64,000 bases of DNA from Loigolactobacillus jiayinensis (GCF_003946445.1 NZ_RHOF01000006.1:33030-97029); one strand, 5' to 3'; positions 35,408 to 45,625 are shown, numbered from the stretch's first letter. Notes: generated by a model from the sequence alone, not told the origin. Numbers and translations: made by a program.

Positions 35408-37039
35408 TTATTTGTATTCTGGTACCCATTTCAAGTCAGTTACCGCTGCCGTGACATCGGTAATTGATTCGCGATTTAATTTTTGATCAACGGTGCTTTG
35501 TGCAACCGCCTCAGCAACCGTTTGTGAGAATTCTGCTAATTTTGAAACTGGTGGTAATACAGCTGCACCCGGTTGGCTAGCGTCGACAATGCCACCTAAA
35601 GAATGAGCGGCAGCGGAAATCATTGTATCATTTAAGCGTGTCGCCGTCGCGGCTAATGTCCCCAGGCCTAGACCAGGATAAACTAACGCATTGTTGGCTT
35701 GCCCAATTTGGTAAGTGATACCGTTGTATGCTACGTCAGCAGCAGGAATACCGGTTGCAACTAATGCTTGACCGTCACTCCATTTAATTAGGTCAGCAGC
35801 TCTTGCTTCAGCTAACTTAGTTGGATTAGACAATGGGAAAATAATTGGCCGTGCCGTATGGGCTGCCATTTCTTTGACAATACCTTCTGTGAATGAACCT
35901 GGTTGCGTTGATGTTCCAACTAAAATTGTTGGTTGAACGGCCTTAACAACTGCCGCCAAATCAGTTAAATCAGCCGCATTAGTAAATTCACTACGGTCAC
36001 GAGCAAATAATTTTTGTTCTGGTGTCAAAGTAGGATCATCGCTGAACAGCAAGCCTTGCTTATCAACTAAATAAAAATGCTTACGGGCTTCATCTTCACT
36101 CAAACCTTGTTCAACCATTTCAGAAAAGATTCGTTGTGTGATCCCTGCACCGGCAGTACCAGCACCAAATGACAGATAAACTTGGTCAGTGAATTTTTGC
36201 TTAGAAATTTGTAAAGCCCCTAAAATACCGGCTAAGACAATGATCCCTGTCCCTTGAATATCATCATTAAATGTCGTGATTTTATCTTGATAACGATTCA
36301 AAATGTTAGCCGCATTACTACGACCGAAATCTTCCCAATGCAAGTACAATTCAGGGAATAAATCTTCGGCGGCAACAACAAAGTTATCAACGAATTCATC
36401 ATAACGTTGACCACGTACCCGTTCATGGCGATTACCTAGATACAATGGATCAGCCAATAATTTTTGATTATTGGTACCAGCATCTAAAACGACTGGCAAA
36501 ACAGTGCTAGGATCGATTCCCGCAGCCGCTGTGTAGACCATTAGCTTACCAACCGCGATATCGACACCATTTGTGCCCCAATCGCCAATACCAAGAATTC
36601 CTTCAGCGTCAGTGACAACAATTAATTTAATATTCCGACCAGCTGCAGCGTTGCGCAGTGTTTCTTTGATCGTGGCATCGTCTTCGTCAATCGATAAGAA
36701 AGCCGCACCCTGCGCCTGAACGAATAACTCACTATAATTTTCAATCGTATCGGCAATTGTTGGATCGTAGACGATTGGCATAAATTCAACCACATGCTGG
36801 CTAAATAATTTATAGAATAAAACGCGGTTGGTATTAAAAATTTCCATCAAGAATAAACGCTTCTCTAAATCAGTTGTTTTAGTTTGGTATTGGCCGTATG
36901 TTTGCGTCACTTGTTGGTCTAATGTTTGGACCATTGGTGGTACTAAACCAGTTAAACCTAATGCTTCGCGCTCAGCGACGGTAAATGCAGTTCCTTTGTT
37001 TAAAAATGGATCATTTAAAATATTTTGTGGTGTTGTCAT
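35408..37039 (-). CDS. mleS: Malolactic enzyme
   Basis: 543 aa, the length of malolactic enzymes. Decarboxylates L-malate to L-lactate using NAD and Mn2+. The N-terminus [14 protein letters not shown], the malic-enzyme signature [35 protein letters not shown] and the Rossmann motif [11 protein letters not shown] are visible. Malic enzymes share the fold; the [10 protein letters not shown] start and the mleP/mleR context favour malolactic activity. AAAGGAG precedes the ATG. Confidence 0.92.
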   Translation of the reverse strand: MTTPQNILNDPFLNKGTAFTVAEREALGLTGLVPPMVQTLDQQVTQTYGQYQTKTTDLEKRLFLMEIFNTNRVLFYKLFSQHVVEFMPIVYDPTIADTIENYSELFVQAQGAAFLSIDEDDATIKETLRNAAAGRNIKLIVVTDAEGILGIGDWGTNGVDIAVGKLMVYTAAAGIDPSTVLPVVLDAGTNNQKLLADPLYLGNRHERVRGQRYDEFVDNFVVAAEDLFPELYLHWEDFGRSNAANILNRYQDKITTFNDDIQGTGIIVLAGILGALQISKQKFTDQVYLSFGAGTAGAGITQRIFSEMVEQGLSEDEARKHFYLVDKQGLLFSDDPTLTPEQKLFARDRSEFTNAADLTDLAAVVKAVQPTILVGTSTQPGSFTEGIVKEMAAHTARPIIFPLSNPTKLAEARAADLIKWSDGQALVATGIPAADVAYNGITYQIGQANNALVYPGLGLGTLAATATRLNDTMISAAAHSLGGIVDASQPGAAVLPPVSKLAEFSQTVAEAVAQSTVDQKLNRESITDVTAAVTDLKWVPEYK

Positions 37040-37096
37040 AATTAAGGTCTCCTTTGTTTTACTAAGTGAATGACATCAGTCTACACGGGTCAAAAT

Positions 37097-37130
37097 ATTA
37101 TAGTCAAACTGCAGGGTTGTGATAAACTAT
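37097..37130 (-). promoter_or_regulatory. Predicted mleS promoter and MleR operator
   Basis: On the minus strand TTATCA (37120-37125) and TATAAT (37097-37102) are 17 bp apart. The interrupted repeat ATAGT...ACTAT (37100-37130) spans it, in a size range suitable for a LysR-type regulator. The promoter is better supported than the operator. Confidence 0.55.
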
Positions 37131-37210
37131 TTTTATATGATCATTTAAGTACGACAAGAAATGCTGATTTATCAGCGTTTTTAACTAAACTACGATCAAA
37201 GGAGCTTATG

Positions 37211-38092
37211 ATGAATTTACGCGACTTAACTTATTTTTCTGCTTTAGCAACTTTAAAAAATTTTACCGCGGTGGCACAACAGTTTAAAGTCAGCCAACCG
37301 ACCATCACCTATGCAGTCAAACGATTGGAAAATGAGTTAGGCGCCAAATTGTTGATTCGTGATCGTTCTCATCACAAAATTGAGCTCACCACTAATGGCC
37401 AGCAATTTCAACAACACGTAACGATTATTTTGCATGAATTAAAATTAGCGCAAACAGAAATCGCCGTCAGTAACCAGCAAAAAATAAAATTCGGCCTACC
37501 ACCAATTATTGGTACCTATTATTTCCCGAAATTGGCCCAGCGTTTAGCACAGGCAAATCTGATCAGCCATTTAAATACCAAAGAAGCTGGCTCCAACACC
37601 CTATTAGAACACTTACGCGCGGGCAAATTAGATCTAGCCTTACTTGGCTCAACAACACCACTAACTGATCAATTAATTGATGCTGAAGTATTGACCCAGC
37701 AGGATTTCAAAATCATCGTTAGCGCTGCTCATCCCTTGGCACAGGCTAAAACAGTCAGTTTTGCCCAATTGGCTGACGAAAAATTTGTCACACTGAAGGA
37801 AGGATTTGTTCATCCGGCTGCCCTGCGTCAACTCGCCCAATCTGCAGGCTTTACACCAAACGTGATCTACGCTACACCGGACATCAGCATACTTAAAAAT
37901 ATGGTGGCAGAAAATATTGGTATTGGCTTTTTGGCTGCTACCGCTATTTCTACTACTGATAACGTCATTGCTTTAGCACTAACTGACCCGCACCAACCAC
38001 GCTTCTTAATTTCATTGGCTTACCGTAAAAATCAGGTACAGTCCGACCTACAACAAAAATTAATTGAGCAACTGCAACAACCGCTGGACTAA
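37211..38092 (+). CDS. mleR: LysR-family regulator of the malolactic genes
   Basis: 293 aa. N-terminal helix-turn-helix: TYFSALATLKNFTAVAQQF then QPTITYAVKRLENELG; the remainder is a periplasmic-binding-like effector domain (about 88-290). ATG at 37211 follows AAGGAG by 6 nt; a 47-residue upstream extension is rejected because it runs through the promoter region. Divergent from mleS, as in other lactic acid bacteria, where MleR activates the operon with L-malate. Confidence 0.9.
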   Translation: MNLRDLTYFSALATLKNFTAVAQQFKVSQPTITYAVKRLENELGAKLLIRDRSHHKIELTTNGQQFQQHVTIILHELKLAQTEIAVSNQQKIKFGLPPIIGTYYFPKLAQRLAQANLISHLNTKEAGSNTLLEHLRAGKLDLALLGSTTPLTDQLIDAEVLTQQDFKIIVSAAHPLAQAKTVSFAQLADEKFVTLKEGFVHPAALRQLAQSAGFTPNVIYATPDISILKNMVAENIGIGFLAATAISTTDNVIALALTDPHQPRFLISLAYRKNQVQSDLQQKLIEQLQQPLD

Positions 38093-38147
38093 AAACGCCG
38101 CCAACTGGCAATCCATATTTGGAAAGCCAAGCTGACGGCGTTTGTTT
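38091..38147. terminator. Bidirectional terminator between mleR and the amidase gene
   Basis: AAACGCCG (38093-38100) and CGGCGTTT (38136-38143) with an inner CTTGGC/GCCAAG-like extension form a long hairpin between convergent genes. Confidence 0.75.
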
Positions 38148-38150
38148 ATC

Positions 38151-39032
38151 TTAATTAGCAGTGTAATTTTCGAGTCCTTTATAAACTAATTGAGCAACTT
38201 GTTGTTGATAAGAACTAGAACTAATATACGAATAATCAGTATAATCGTTGATATAACCCATTTCTAACAGAACCCCTGGCATCGTGCTGTCGCGGATAAC
38301 TTGGAAGTTACCATAGGCGGTGCCGCGATTATCCAACGTTAAAGAATTCAATGATTTGGATAAGGCTTTGGCAAATGGCTTACTGGCTTTATGGTAGTAA
38401 TAAGTCGTGAAACCAGTTGCCGTATTAGCTTCTGGTGAAGAATCAAAATGGAAACTAATAAATAGACTAGCACCGCGTCTGTTGGCTAACTTCGGTCGTG
38501 ATGCCAAAGCAACAGTGGTATCGCTGCTACGTGTCATGATAATACGCGCATGGCTAGCTTTGAGTTGCGCTTGCAACGCTTGTGCCATTTGTAGCGTATA
38601 CTTCTTTTCATAAGTGCCGTTAGTCGCTAAGGCACCAGAATCAACGCCACCATGCCCTGCATCAATGACAATTGTCTGCTCGGCTAAACGATTAGTCGCA
38701 GTCGTCGCGTTGTAGTCACTGCTAATTAGCCACGAAGGCAACCAACCTGTTTTTCCGTCGTAGGTAACTTTATCCCAGCCCTTTTTCTTAGCAATATAGC
38801 CGACTTTAGCGCCGCTTTTAACCGTAGCCACTGCCTTACTGGAATTTGGTGACTGGCGCATGATCAGTGCTGGTGCAGAAATAGTAATCGTCTTCGTCGG
38901 CGCTGTCGTCTGTTGCGAAGAATGATGTTTGATTCCAATCACAACTACACCTAAGACCGCCAATAATATTAATATTTGGACGATGCGTAATCGCATTATT
39001 TGTTTTTTCCGTCGCTGTTGTGCTCGCTTCAA
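38151..39032 (-). CDS. N-acetylmuramoyl-L-alanine amidase, SH3 plus Amidase_3
   Basis: 293 aa. An N-terminal membrane anchor or uncleaved signal (about 13-32, IVQILILLAVLGVVVIGI) is followed by a bacterial SH3 domain (about 47-105, PALIMRQSPNSSKAVATVKSG) and a zinc amidase domain (about 120-290). Zinc ligands: His in IDAGHGGVDSGA, Glu near TYEKKYTLQMA, His in FISFHFDSS; the catalytic Glu is in LLEMGYINDY. Cleaves peptidoglycan between MurNAc and L-Ala. The start is read as TTG at 39032, 8 nt after AAAGG; the GTG at 39041 lies inside the ribosome site. Confidence 0.9.
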   Translation of the reverse strand: MKRAQQRRKKQIMRLRIVQILILLAVLGVVVIGIKHHSSQQTTAPTKTITISAPALIMRQSPNSSKAVATVKSGAKVGYIAKKKGWDKVTYDGKTGWLPSWLISSDYNATTATNRLAEQTIVIDAGHGGVDSGALATNGTYEKKYTLQMAQALQAQLKASHARIIMTRSSDTTVALASRPKLANRRGASLFISFHFDSSPEANTATGFTTYYYHKASKPFAKALSKSLNSLTLDNRGTAYGNFQVIRDSTMPGVLLEMGYINDYTDYSYISSSSYQQQVAQLVYKGLENYTAN

Positions 39033-39253
39033 ACCAGTCACCTTTTCATCATCTAATTTAATTCGTAATATCTATTCTACCCATTTTAACTAAAATTAAC
39101 CTTAAAATTTTAGTTAATAATTCAAGTAAACGCTTTAATACCGCTTTTTTCAGCCAGCCCTTTTTACTGGTATGATCAGCTTAACCAACAATAAAAATTA
39201 TTTATTGTGAATAATGCCGCGCTTGTTCAAAATTTCAATTATCTAAAACCACA

Positions 39254-39302
39254 TATAAAAGATCCCTTGCATCAGCATCACTGATACAAGGGATCTTTTA
39301 TA
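39254..39302 (-). terminator. Terminator after ssrA
   Basis: ATAAAAGATCCCTTG pairs with CAAGGGATCTTTTAT around CATCAGcatCACTGATA. It lies just beyond the tmRNA 3' end on its strand. Confidence 0.85.
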
Positions 39303-39325
39303 AAGGTGGACTTAAAGCCCTATTA

Positions 39326-39693
39326 TGGAGGCGGCGGGAGTCGAACCCGCGTCCAAGCATATTGCCTCTAAGATATCTACGCTCATAGTTATCCTATTTC
39401 AAAATTCACCTAACACAAACGCCAGACAACACGGCAACCAGCATTAGGCTAACCTGATAATCTCTTGCAACAACTTCAGGTGTGAGTTATTACCGTAGTC
39501 CACTTAATTTAAGACCCGTATCCAACACATGGACGATGTTAGGCGGATCTACGCAGCTACTGTTTAGGCAGCTAAAGCGTAAGAGTTGTTATTATTTTTT
39601 GCAGTTATATTAACTGTTAACGTTTTAACGTAGCCGTAACCTACGAAGCGCAATCTTAGCTCAAACTACACCTGTCGAATCCTAAACGTCCCC
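39326..39693 (-). ncRNA. ssrA: Transfer-messenger RNA
   Basis: About 368 nt. The 5' end is GGGGACGTTTAGGATTCGACAGG and the 3' end is the T-arm GGGTTCGACTCCC with the acceptor strand ending CCGCCTCCA. The tag reading frame (39564-39602) encodes AKNNNNSYALAA followed by TAA. Rescues stalled ribosomes and marks products for proteolysis. The terminal CCA is not encoded: after the discriminator A the genome reads TAAT. The fifth acceptor pair reads A-C, where Bacillus has A-U. A promoter lies 16 bp upstream. Confidence 0.97.
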
Positions 39694-39708
39694 ATATATT
39701 ACCTTAAT

Positions 39709-39737
39709 AGTATAGCATCGTTTGGCTAAGGCGCCAA
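39709..39737 (-). promoter_or_regulatory. ssrA promoter
   Basis: On the minus strand TTGGCG (39732-39737) and TATACT (39709-39714) are 17 bp apart, placing the start a few bases before the mature tmRNA 5' end. Confidence 0.7.
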
Positions 39738-39746
39738 GTGGTTTGC

Positions 39747-40193
39747 TTAGAATACTTCCCCAGTAAATGGTTTTTCAGGCAAGTCAATAAAATTAAGCTG
39801 ACTTAATTCAGCGAGCTGGTGACAATAATAATGTAACCCTTGCGCAATCATCAAGTTGACCCGCTGATGGTTTTCATAATAGACCAACACTGGAATTTTG
39901 TTTGCAACAGCAAAGCCAATTTCAAACATGGTGCCAGGATCACTATTCTCGGCTTCGTAATCGTAAATTGCTACAACCACATCAGCATTCTCAAGACCAG
40001 CTAGATCTTCGTGGTAAACCAGATTACGCCATTGTGGTGTCCCAATTTCTAACCCTGTAGCGTTAGTATCATTCATTGGTACAAAAATATTACCCACACT
40101 AGGATTAGTTTTTAAGGTTTGTTCCACTGCTTGCAAACGCTGGATCTGATCATCATTGAAAAAAGGTGCTGCAAGATAAATATTAGCTGCCAC
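39747..40193 (-). CDS. Nucleoside 2-deoxyribosyltransferase
   Basis: 148 aa, close to the 150-160 aa of lactobacillar enzymes. Transfers deoxyribose between bases in nucleotide salvage. The catalytic Glu is in DPGTMFEIGFAVANKIPV, the substrate loop includes YHEDLAGLENADVVVAIYD and FVPMNDTN. The start is GTG at 40193, behind AGGGGA; the upstream in-frame residues are promoter and terminator sequence. Confidence 0.9.
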   Translation of the reverse strand: MAANIYLAAPFFNDDQIQRLQAVEQTLKTNPSVGNIFVPMNDTNATGLEIGTPQWRNLVYHEDLAGLENADVVVAIYDYEAENSDPGTMFEIGFAVANKIPVLVYYENHQRVNLMIAQGLHYYCHQLAELSQLNFIDLPEKPFTGEVF

Positions 40194-40303
40194 GATAAAT
40201 TGTCCCCTAACTGAAATTAATAGTGTCATCATTATACGTTGAATCCGAACAAAGTTCAATCTATATTGCCAGCCATTCGGCTTAGCATACCTTATTTGAA
40301 CAC

Positions 40304-40345
40304 AAAAACACCCGCTACCTCTGTACAAAATAGCGAGTGTTTTTA
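40304..40345 (-). terminator. Terminator after the ABC exporter operon
   Basis: AAAAACACCCGCTA and TAGCGAGTGTTTTT pair around CCTCTGTACAAAA, with T-runs on both strands. Confidence 0.85.
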
Positions 40346-40348
40346 CGT

Positions 40349-41005
40349 TTAGCTGGCGATAAATTGACGATCAGCTAATTTAATTTTAACGTCGCCTTGT
40401 TGGGCGATTTTTGTATCATGTGTAACGATGATTACCGTTTTATGATGTTCGTGGGCAAAATTTTGAAATAATTTAACGATCATCGCTGAATTTTCATCAT
40501 CCAAGTTACCAGTTGGTTCATCAGCGATCACGATATTCGCATCCACCAGCATGGCACGAATAATTGCCACGCGCTGTTGCTGGCCACCGGAAAGCTGCTG
40601 GACATTTTTCTTAGCATCGGCAGCTTCGATTCCAACACCAGCCAACGCATCAAGGACGTATTGTTTGTCATTTTTATGTTCCGAGTCAGTAACAGCTAGT
40701 GCCGTCAAAACGTTATCTAACGCAGACATATAAGCTAATAAATTATATTGTTGGAACACGATAGCGACTTTATGCTTACGATAATTAGTAGCACCAATTT
40801 TTTCAATGTTTTCACCATCTAGGAAAATCTCACCTGATTGGGGCTTATCTAACCCAGCAATAAATGCCAGAAAAGTTGTTTTACCAGACCCAGATGCACC
40901 AATAATCGTATAAACCTTAGCATCTTCAAAACTAAGATTAACATTTTCGTATAACGGTTTACCCGTTTTGCCGTACCAGTGAGCTAAATTTTTAACAGTT
41001 AACAT
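40349..41005 (-). CDS. MacB/LolD-type ABC transporter ATP-binding protein
   Basis: 218 aa. Walker A GASGSGKTTFLAF, Q-loop FQQYNLL, signature QLSGGQQQRVAI, Walker B IVIADEPTGNLDDENS and H-loop IIVTHDTK are all canonical. GGAGG precedes the ATG. It is the downstream gene of a two-gene operon with the permease, 18 bp apart. Confidence 0.92.
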   Translation of the reverse strand: MLTVKNLAHWYGKTGKPLYENVNLSFEDAKVYTIIGASGSGKTTFLAFIAGLDKPQSGEIFLDGENIEKIGATNYRKHKVAIVFQQYNLLAYMSALDNVLTALAVTDSEHKNDKQYVLDALAGVGIEAADAKKNVQQLSGGQQQRVAIIRAMLVDANIVIADEPTGNLDDENSAMIVKLFQNFAHEHHKTVIIVTHDTKIAQQGDVKIKLADRQFIAS

Positions 41006-41023
41006 GTGTGGCCTCCTCTGGCG

Positions 41024-42472
41024 CTATTCGCCAATTAAGATATCCTTCGGTCGCAAGCGCAAGATACTAATGGCAGAAACGCAAACAGCCAGCGCTATAA
41101 TGACTAAGCCCATCCCACCAAGTTTGATGACTGAGCTTGGCGTGATGCTAGTATTCAGTGTTTTCAGCGCTTTTTTATTTGCCGCGCTAGTATTAGACTG
41201 ATTAGTCATCATGCCACCACCAGTTTTACCACCTGGCATATTGCCGCTTGGAGCGCCACCACCGGGAGCACCACTCGTTGTTGTGCTGGAAACTGAGGTT
41301 GTTTGTTGTTGTGATAACAACTGATTCCCAACCTTATTACCAACAAATCCACCTAATAGTGTCGCGATTACCATAGCACCAATTAAAATCATAAACATTT
41401 CAGTAAATAACTGACCAACAATGTGTAACTTCGATTCACCTAACGAAACTAAAACACCAATTTCGCGTTGGCGCGTACGAACCGATAAAATAATGATCAA
41501 TCCGAGAATAATCGTGCCGGCAATAGCCACTAACCACACAATTTTCTTTGCAAAAGACTGCACATTTTTCATTGGTTGAAGTAATTGTTGGTAACTAGCA
41601 TCATCGGAACTAACAGAGAAGGCAGAACTGGCAATGATATTTTTGATCTGTTTTGTCGTTGCTTTTTCCTTAGCCGAGTTCTCCAAAGTATAGGTCACCG
41701 TGCTTGACTTGCCAGCAGTACCACTGATACTAGCCGGTAAAGTATAACTCGTGTAAATCGTATTACTAGGATCATTGCCTGGCATACCGGTACTGCTAGT
41801 CTTAGCTTTGTAAATACCAACCACGTGTAACTTGAGTTTTTTAGCACTGGTGGCCGTCGTTTTAATCGTAATCGTATCACCGACTTTAACACTATTATCA
41901 GTGGCCAATTCTTTTTCAATCACGACATTTTTGGTATTGGCATCACTAGCCTTAATATTGCGTCCAGAAACTAATTTAGCTTCGTTACTGGTAAACGTCG
42001 CGGTATGAGCAGTACTAGATACACCAGTGACTGTAATATCACCAGAATTAGCACTCATGCCCCCACCGCCACCTGGCATGTTGCCACCACCCATACTACT
42101 AGTACCAGTAGTGGTAGAAACCGCATCAAACGAACTAGCGTTAACTGAAGCGGTGTTAGTGATATTATAATACGCCACCGTACTTAAATTACCCGCCTTA
42201 GCGATTTTTGTATTGGCAACTGTTGGCGTTGTCAACGTTTTTGTCTTGCTCGAACTAGAGCGCATCTGGGAAAACATTTTATCCCGATTTGCCGAAACGG
42301 TGATTGTGGTACCAGCGGATTTAGTGACGTTATTCGTCGCTGTGATCGCCGCATTTTGAATAATAATTCCGGATAATACAAACACTAAAATAGCTGACAT
42401 AATCAAAAGCATTAGCAGACTTTGACCCTTTTTATGCGTCAAATATAGTCGCGAACGTTTGAGATAGTTCAT
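41024..42472 (-). CDS. MacB-like ABC permease with Gly/Met-rich loops
   Basis: 482 aa. One N-terminal helix (about 18-38), a large extracytoplasmic domain (about 40-305), then three FtsX-type helices (about 310-335, 360-385, 450-475). Two low-complexity Met/Gly/Pro segments lie outside the membrane: near 128-142 (MGGGNMPGGGGGM) and near 400-432 (GGGAPSGNMPGGKTGGGMM). These could bind metal or peptides; the exported substrate is unknown. No two-component genes adjoin, so this is unlike the BceAB module at 2-7 kb. SD AGGAG precedes ATG. Confidence 0.87.
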   Translation of the reverse strand: MNYLKRSRLYLTHKKGQSLLMLLIMSAILVFVLSGIIIQNAAITATNNVTKSAGTTITVSANRDKMFSQMRSSSSKTKTLTTPTVANTKIAKAGNLSTVAYYNITNTASVNASSFDAVSTTTGTSSMGGGNMPGGGGGMSANSGDITVTGVSSTAHTATFTSNEAKLVSGRNIKASDANTKNVVIEKELATDNSVKVGDTITIKTTATSAKKLKLHVVGIYKAKTSSTGMPGNDPSNTIYTSYTLPASISGTAGKSSTVTYTLENSAKEKATTKQIKNIIASSAFSVSSDDASYQQLLQPMKNVQSFAKKIVWLVAIAGTIILGLIIILSVRTRQREIGVLVSLGESKLHIVGQLFTEMFMILIGAMVIATLLGGFVGNKVGNQLLSQQQTTSVSSTTTSGAPGGGAPSGNMPGGKTGGGMMTNQSNTSAANKKALKTLNTSITPSSVIKLGGMGLVIIALAVCVSAISILRLRPKDILIGE

Positions 42473-42624
42473 CCTCTCATCTCCTCGTATTATTAAATTT
42501 AGAAACTTACTTCTTTGTACTTAACGACTCAGGTGCTGCGGGCGATAGCCATTCTTGTGGCAAAGCCCGCTCATCATTAAGTTTCATAATAACGAGCTTA
42601 GCTTAAATGAAAATTAAACGACAC

Positions 42625-42660
42625 AACAAAAAAAGCCACCGCAATTTGCGGTGACTTTAG
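42625..42660 (-). terminator. Terminator after the AAT-family permease gene
   Basis: On the minus strand AAGTCACCGCAA and TTGCGGTGGCTTTTTTT form a perfect-loop hairpin. Confidence 0.85.
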
Positions 42661-42670
42661 TGTTGCTCAG

Positions 42671-44050
42671 TTAATCAGTTTCCAACGCAGCACGACGTTC
42701 ATGCCACGAACGTAGAACGTACAACCCGACGATCCAAACTAGTGCTAGTACCAACGCCACCAAAGTATCTTGAGCCAAGCACAACACTACGCCAACAAAT
42801 AATAAGAATGCCAAAACAAAATAGTCACCTAATGGAAAAAGTGGCGCCTTAAATTGACTAGTCTTTGCGACTTGAGTTTTTTTATAACGTAAATGAGCAA
42901 GAATAATTGTGCCCCAAATAAAAAGGAAACAAGTGGTGGCTACACTGGAAACTAGTGTAAAGACCACGTTAGGAATCCATAAATTCAGCAGTACAACAAT
43001 GGCAATAATGCCCGTTGAAAATAATAATGCGGTCGCTGGAACATGACTTTTTGATAATCTACTTAATTTACGTAACCGCGGATTTTTACTGTCATAAGTC
43101 AATGAAAATAGCATCCGACCAGTACTAAATAGTGAGCTATTACAAGCTGATGCTGCAGCTGTGATCACAACAAAGTTAATGATTCCAGCCGCCGAACGGA
43201 TACCAACATTTTTAAAAACTTGTACAAACGGACTTTGCGATGCCGATAAATCATTCCACGGATAAATACACATAATCACGGTTAATGCACCGACATAAAA
43301 TAAAATAATTCGTAGCGGAATATCATTGATTGCCTTAGGAATAACTTTTTTGGGATCCGCCGTTTCCGTTGCTGTAATACCGACCATTTCAATACCAATA
43401 AAACCAAACACCACCATTTGAAACGACAAAATAAAGCCTTTCAAACCAGTGGGAAAAACACCACCAAAATTGACTAAATTACCCACATTGGCCGTACCAA
43501 CTGGTGTATTAAAACCAACGATCACCATAAAAATACCTGCAGCAATCAGGGCAACAATTGCAACGATTTTGATCAACGCAAACCAAAATTCCACCTCGCC
43601 AAATGCACCGACAGTAACTAAATTGACGCCTAGTAAAACAACTAAAACGACTAACCCTGGCAGCCACTGCGGTAGGCTGGGAAACCAAAAGTGCATATAT
43701 AACCCAATTGCCGTCACATCAGCCATCGCAATGGTAATCCAACAGACCCAATAAGTCCAACCAGTGACGAAACCAACCTTTTCACCTAAATAACGCTTAA
43801 TAAAGTCAACAAATGAATTTAACTTTAAATCTGATAGTAGCAATTCACCTAAAGCACGCATCAATAAGAAGCAAGCTAACCCAGTGATTAAATAGGCAAA
43901 AATAATTGCTGGTCCAGCCAAATGAATCGATTTTCCTGCGCCTAAGAATAAGCCCGTACCGATTGTGCCGCCAATGGCAATTAATTGAACATGACGACTT
44001 TTCAGATTGCGTTCTAATTCCTGTGGTGCGTCAATTTCTTTGCGTGTCAT
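42671..44050 (-). CDS. AAT-family amino acid permease
   Basis: 459 aa with twelve membrane helices. The N-terminal signature LKSRHVQLIAIGGTIGTGLF and FGFIGIEMVGITATETADP identify the amino acid transporter family that includes CycA, LysP and GabP. The substrate could be serine/alanine/glycine or another neutral amino acid; the sequence alone does not decide. Monocistronic, with its own terminator. Confidence 0.88.
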   Translation of the reverse strand: MTRKEIDAPQELERNLKSRHVQLIAIGGTIGTGLFLGAGKSIHLAGPAIIFAYLITGLACFLLMRALGELLLSDLKLNSFVDFIKRYLGEKVGFVTGWTYWVCWITIAMADVTAIGLYMHFWFPSLPQWLPGLVVLVVLLGVNLVTVGAFGEVEFWFALIKIVAIVALIAAGIFMVIVGFNTPVGTANVGNLVNFGGVFPTGLKGFILSFQMVVFGFIGIEMVGITATETADPKKVIPKAINDIPLRIILFYVGALTVIMCIYPWNDLSASQSPFVQVFKNVGIRSAAGIINFVVITAAASACNSSLFSTGRMLFSLTYDSKNPRLRKLSRLSKSHVPATALLFSTGIIAIVVLLNLWIPNVVFTLVSSVATTCFLFIWGTIILAHLRYKKTQVAKTSQFKAPLFPLGDYFVLAFLLFVGVVLCLAQDTLVALVLALVWIVGLYVLRSWHERRAALETD

Positions 44051-44273
44051 AGTTTGCTCCTCATGGATAAATTTAAATCTGTTTTCTGTAACCTGATTTA
44101 TCCATTATAGCACCGCATTTTTTCATTTTTAGAGTGAAGACACTGAAACCTATTCAAATAAAAGTGAAATTAATTCACTTAACTATTCTTTTAGGAAAAT
44201 AGGCTAAGCTAAAAACCAAATTTATAATGTTTGGCACTATTGTTTTAATATCTACTTACTAAATTTTAATTCT

Positions 44274-44306
44274 AAAAAAGACTTGGTCGTTTAAGACCAA
44301 GTCTCC
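44274..44306 (-). terminator. Terminator after ackA
   Basis: On the minus strand AGACTTGGTC and GACCAAGTCT pair perfectly around TTAAAC, followed by TTTTTT. Confidence 0.9.
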
Positions 44307-44317
44307 TTCCATAATCG

Positions 44318-45514
44318 TTAGCCGCGTAAGCGCTCGACATCACGAACAATCATTAATTCTTCATCAGTTGGTACTAACAAAACTTTTAGCTTTGAATCAT
44401 CGGTACTGATAATTTTTTCAACACCGTGAACGTTATTGCGCTCGTCATCTATTTTAGCGCCAAAATAACTAAGTCCATCAATGATCCGTTTGCGCATGAT
44501 TACATCATTTTCGCCGATTCCAGCCGTAAAGATCAAGGCGTCAATGCCACCCATTTCAGCAATATAACTACCAATATATTTTTGGATTCGGTTAACGAAA
44601 ATATCAATGCCTAATTGTGAACGTGGATTCGTGTCACGTGATTTTTCTAGGTCACGCATATCTGGTGAAACACCGGAGATACCAAGAATCCCGGATTTTT
44701 GGTTCAAAATTTCAATCATATCTTCTGGGTCAGATAGGTGTAATTTCTGCATTAAGTACGCCACTAATGACGCATCAATATCCCCAGAGCGAGTCGCCAT
44801 CGTAACACCAGCTAATGGTGTGAAGCCCATTGATGTATCAATTGACTTACCACCATCGATTGCTGTGATTGATGCTCCAGCACCTAAATGCAAGGTGATC
44901 AACTTCAAATCACTTAATGGCTTGCCAAGAATTTCAGCGGCACGCATCGATACATACCGATGACTGGTGCCGTGAGCACCATATTTGCGTGCACCAAATT
45001 TTTCATAATATTCATAAGGAATACTATATAAGTAATTGACTGCTGGCATGGTTTGATGGAAAGAAGTATCAAAGACCGCCACGCTTAATGCGTTAGGTAG
45101 TAACTTACGAAATGCTTCAATACCTTGTAACTCAGCTGGATTATGCAAAGGTGCATATTCCGCCAAATCGTCAATTTGCTTAACCACTTCGTCAGTAATA
45201 ACGGTTGATTCCGTAAAAATTTCACCACCGGCGACAACCCGATGACCAACCCCAGTGATTTCAGCAATATCGCTGACAATTTGCAAATCGATCAGCTTCT
45301 TCAATAACATATCGACTGCGGCAGTTTGGTCGTTGATATCTAAGGTTGCCTTAAAGCGTTCCTTTTCATCAACACCATACTTAGCAGTAAATACGGAATC
45401 TTTCAAACCAACCCGATCGACCATCCCTTCAGCGATGACTTTTTCGGCTGGCATTTCAAATAACTTCCATTTCAAACTAGAACTACCTGCATTAATTGCA
45501 ATTACTTTTGGCAT
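44318..45514 (-). CDS. ackA: Acetate kinase
   Basis: 398 aa. Converts acetyl phosphate and ADP to acetate and ATP. The ASKHA phosphate-1 motif is VIAINAGSSSLKWKLF, with AVFDTSFHQTMP, YGAHGTSHRYV and ITLHLGAGASITAI. ATG at 45514 is 8 nt after GGAG. Lies behind the YtxK-like methyltransferase and comG operon, the same gene order as in Bacillus and Streptococcus. Confidence 0.97.
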   Translation of the reverse strand: MPKVIAINAGSSSLKWKLFEMPAEKVIAEGMVDRVGLKDSVFTAKYGVDEKERFKATLDINDQTAAVDMLLKKLIDLQIVSDIAEITGVGHRVVAGGEIFTESTVITDEVVKQIDDLAEYAPLHNPAELQGIEAFRKLLPNALSVAVFDTSFHQTMPAVNYLYSIPYEYYEKFGARKYGAHGTSHRYVSMRAAEILGKPLSDLKLITLHLGAGASITAIDGGKSIDTSMGFTPLAGVTMATRSGDIDASLVAYLMQKLHLSDPEDMIEILNQKSGILGISGVSPDMRDLEKSRDTNPRSQLGIDIFVNRIQKYIGSYIAEMGGIDALIFTAGIGENDVIMRKRIIDGLSYFGAKIDDERNNVHGVEKIISTDDSKLKVLLVPTDEELMIVRDVERLRG

Positions 45515-45625
45515 GACTAGCACTCCTCTTCAACAAACTAAGATTGATTTCGGTTTGCCCAAAATCGCTGGTTATCGATACAAGTGGCAAACTGCCACCA
45601 CAATTTTATTTTTGATTGGTCACTT

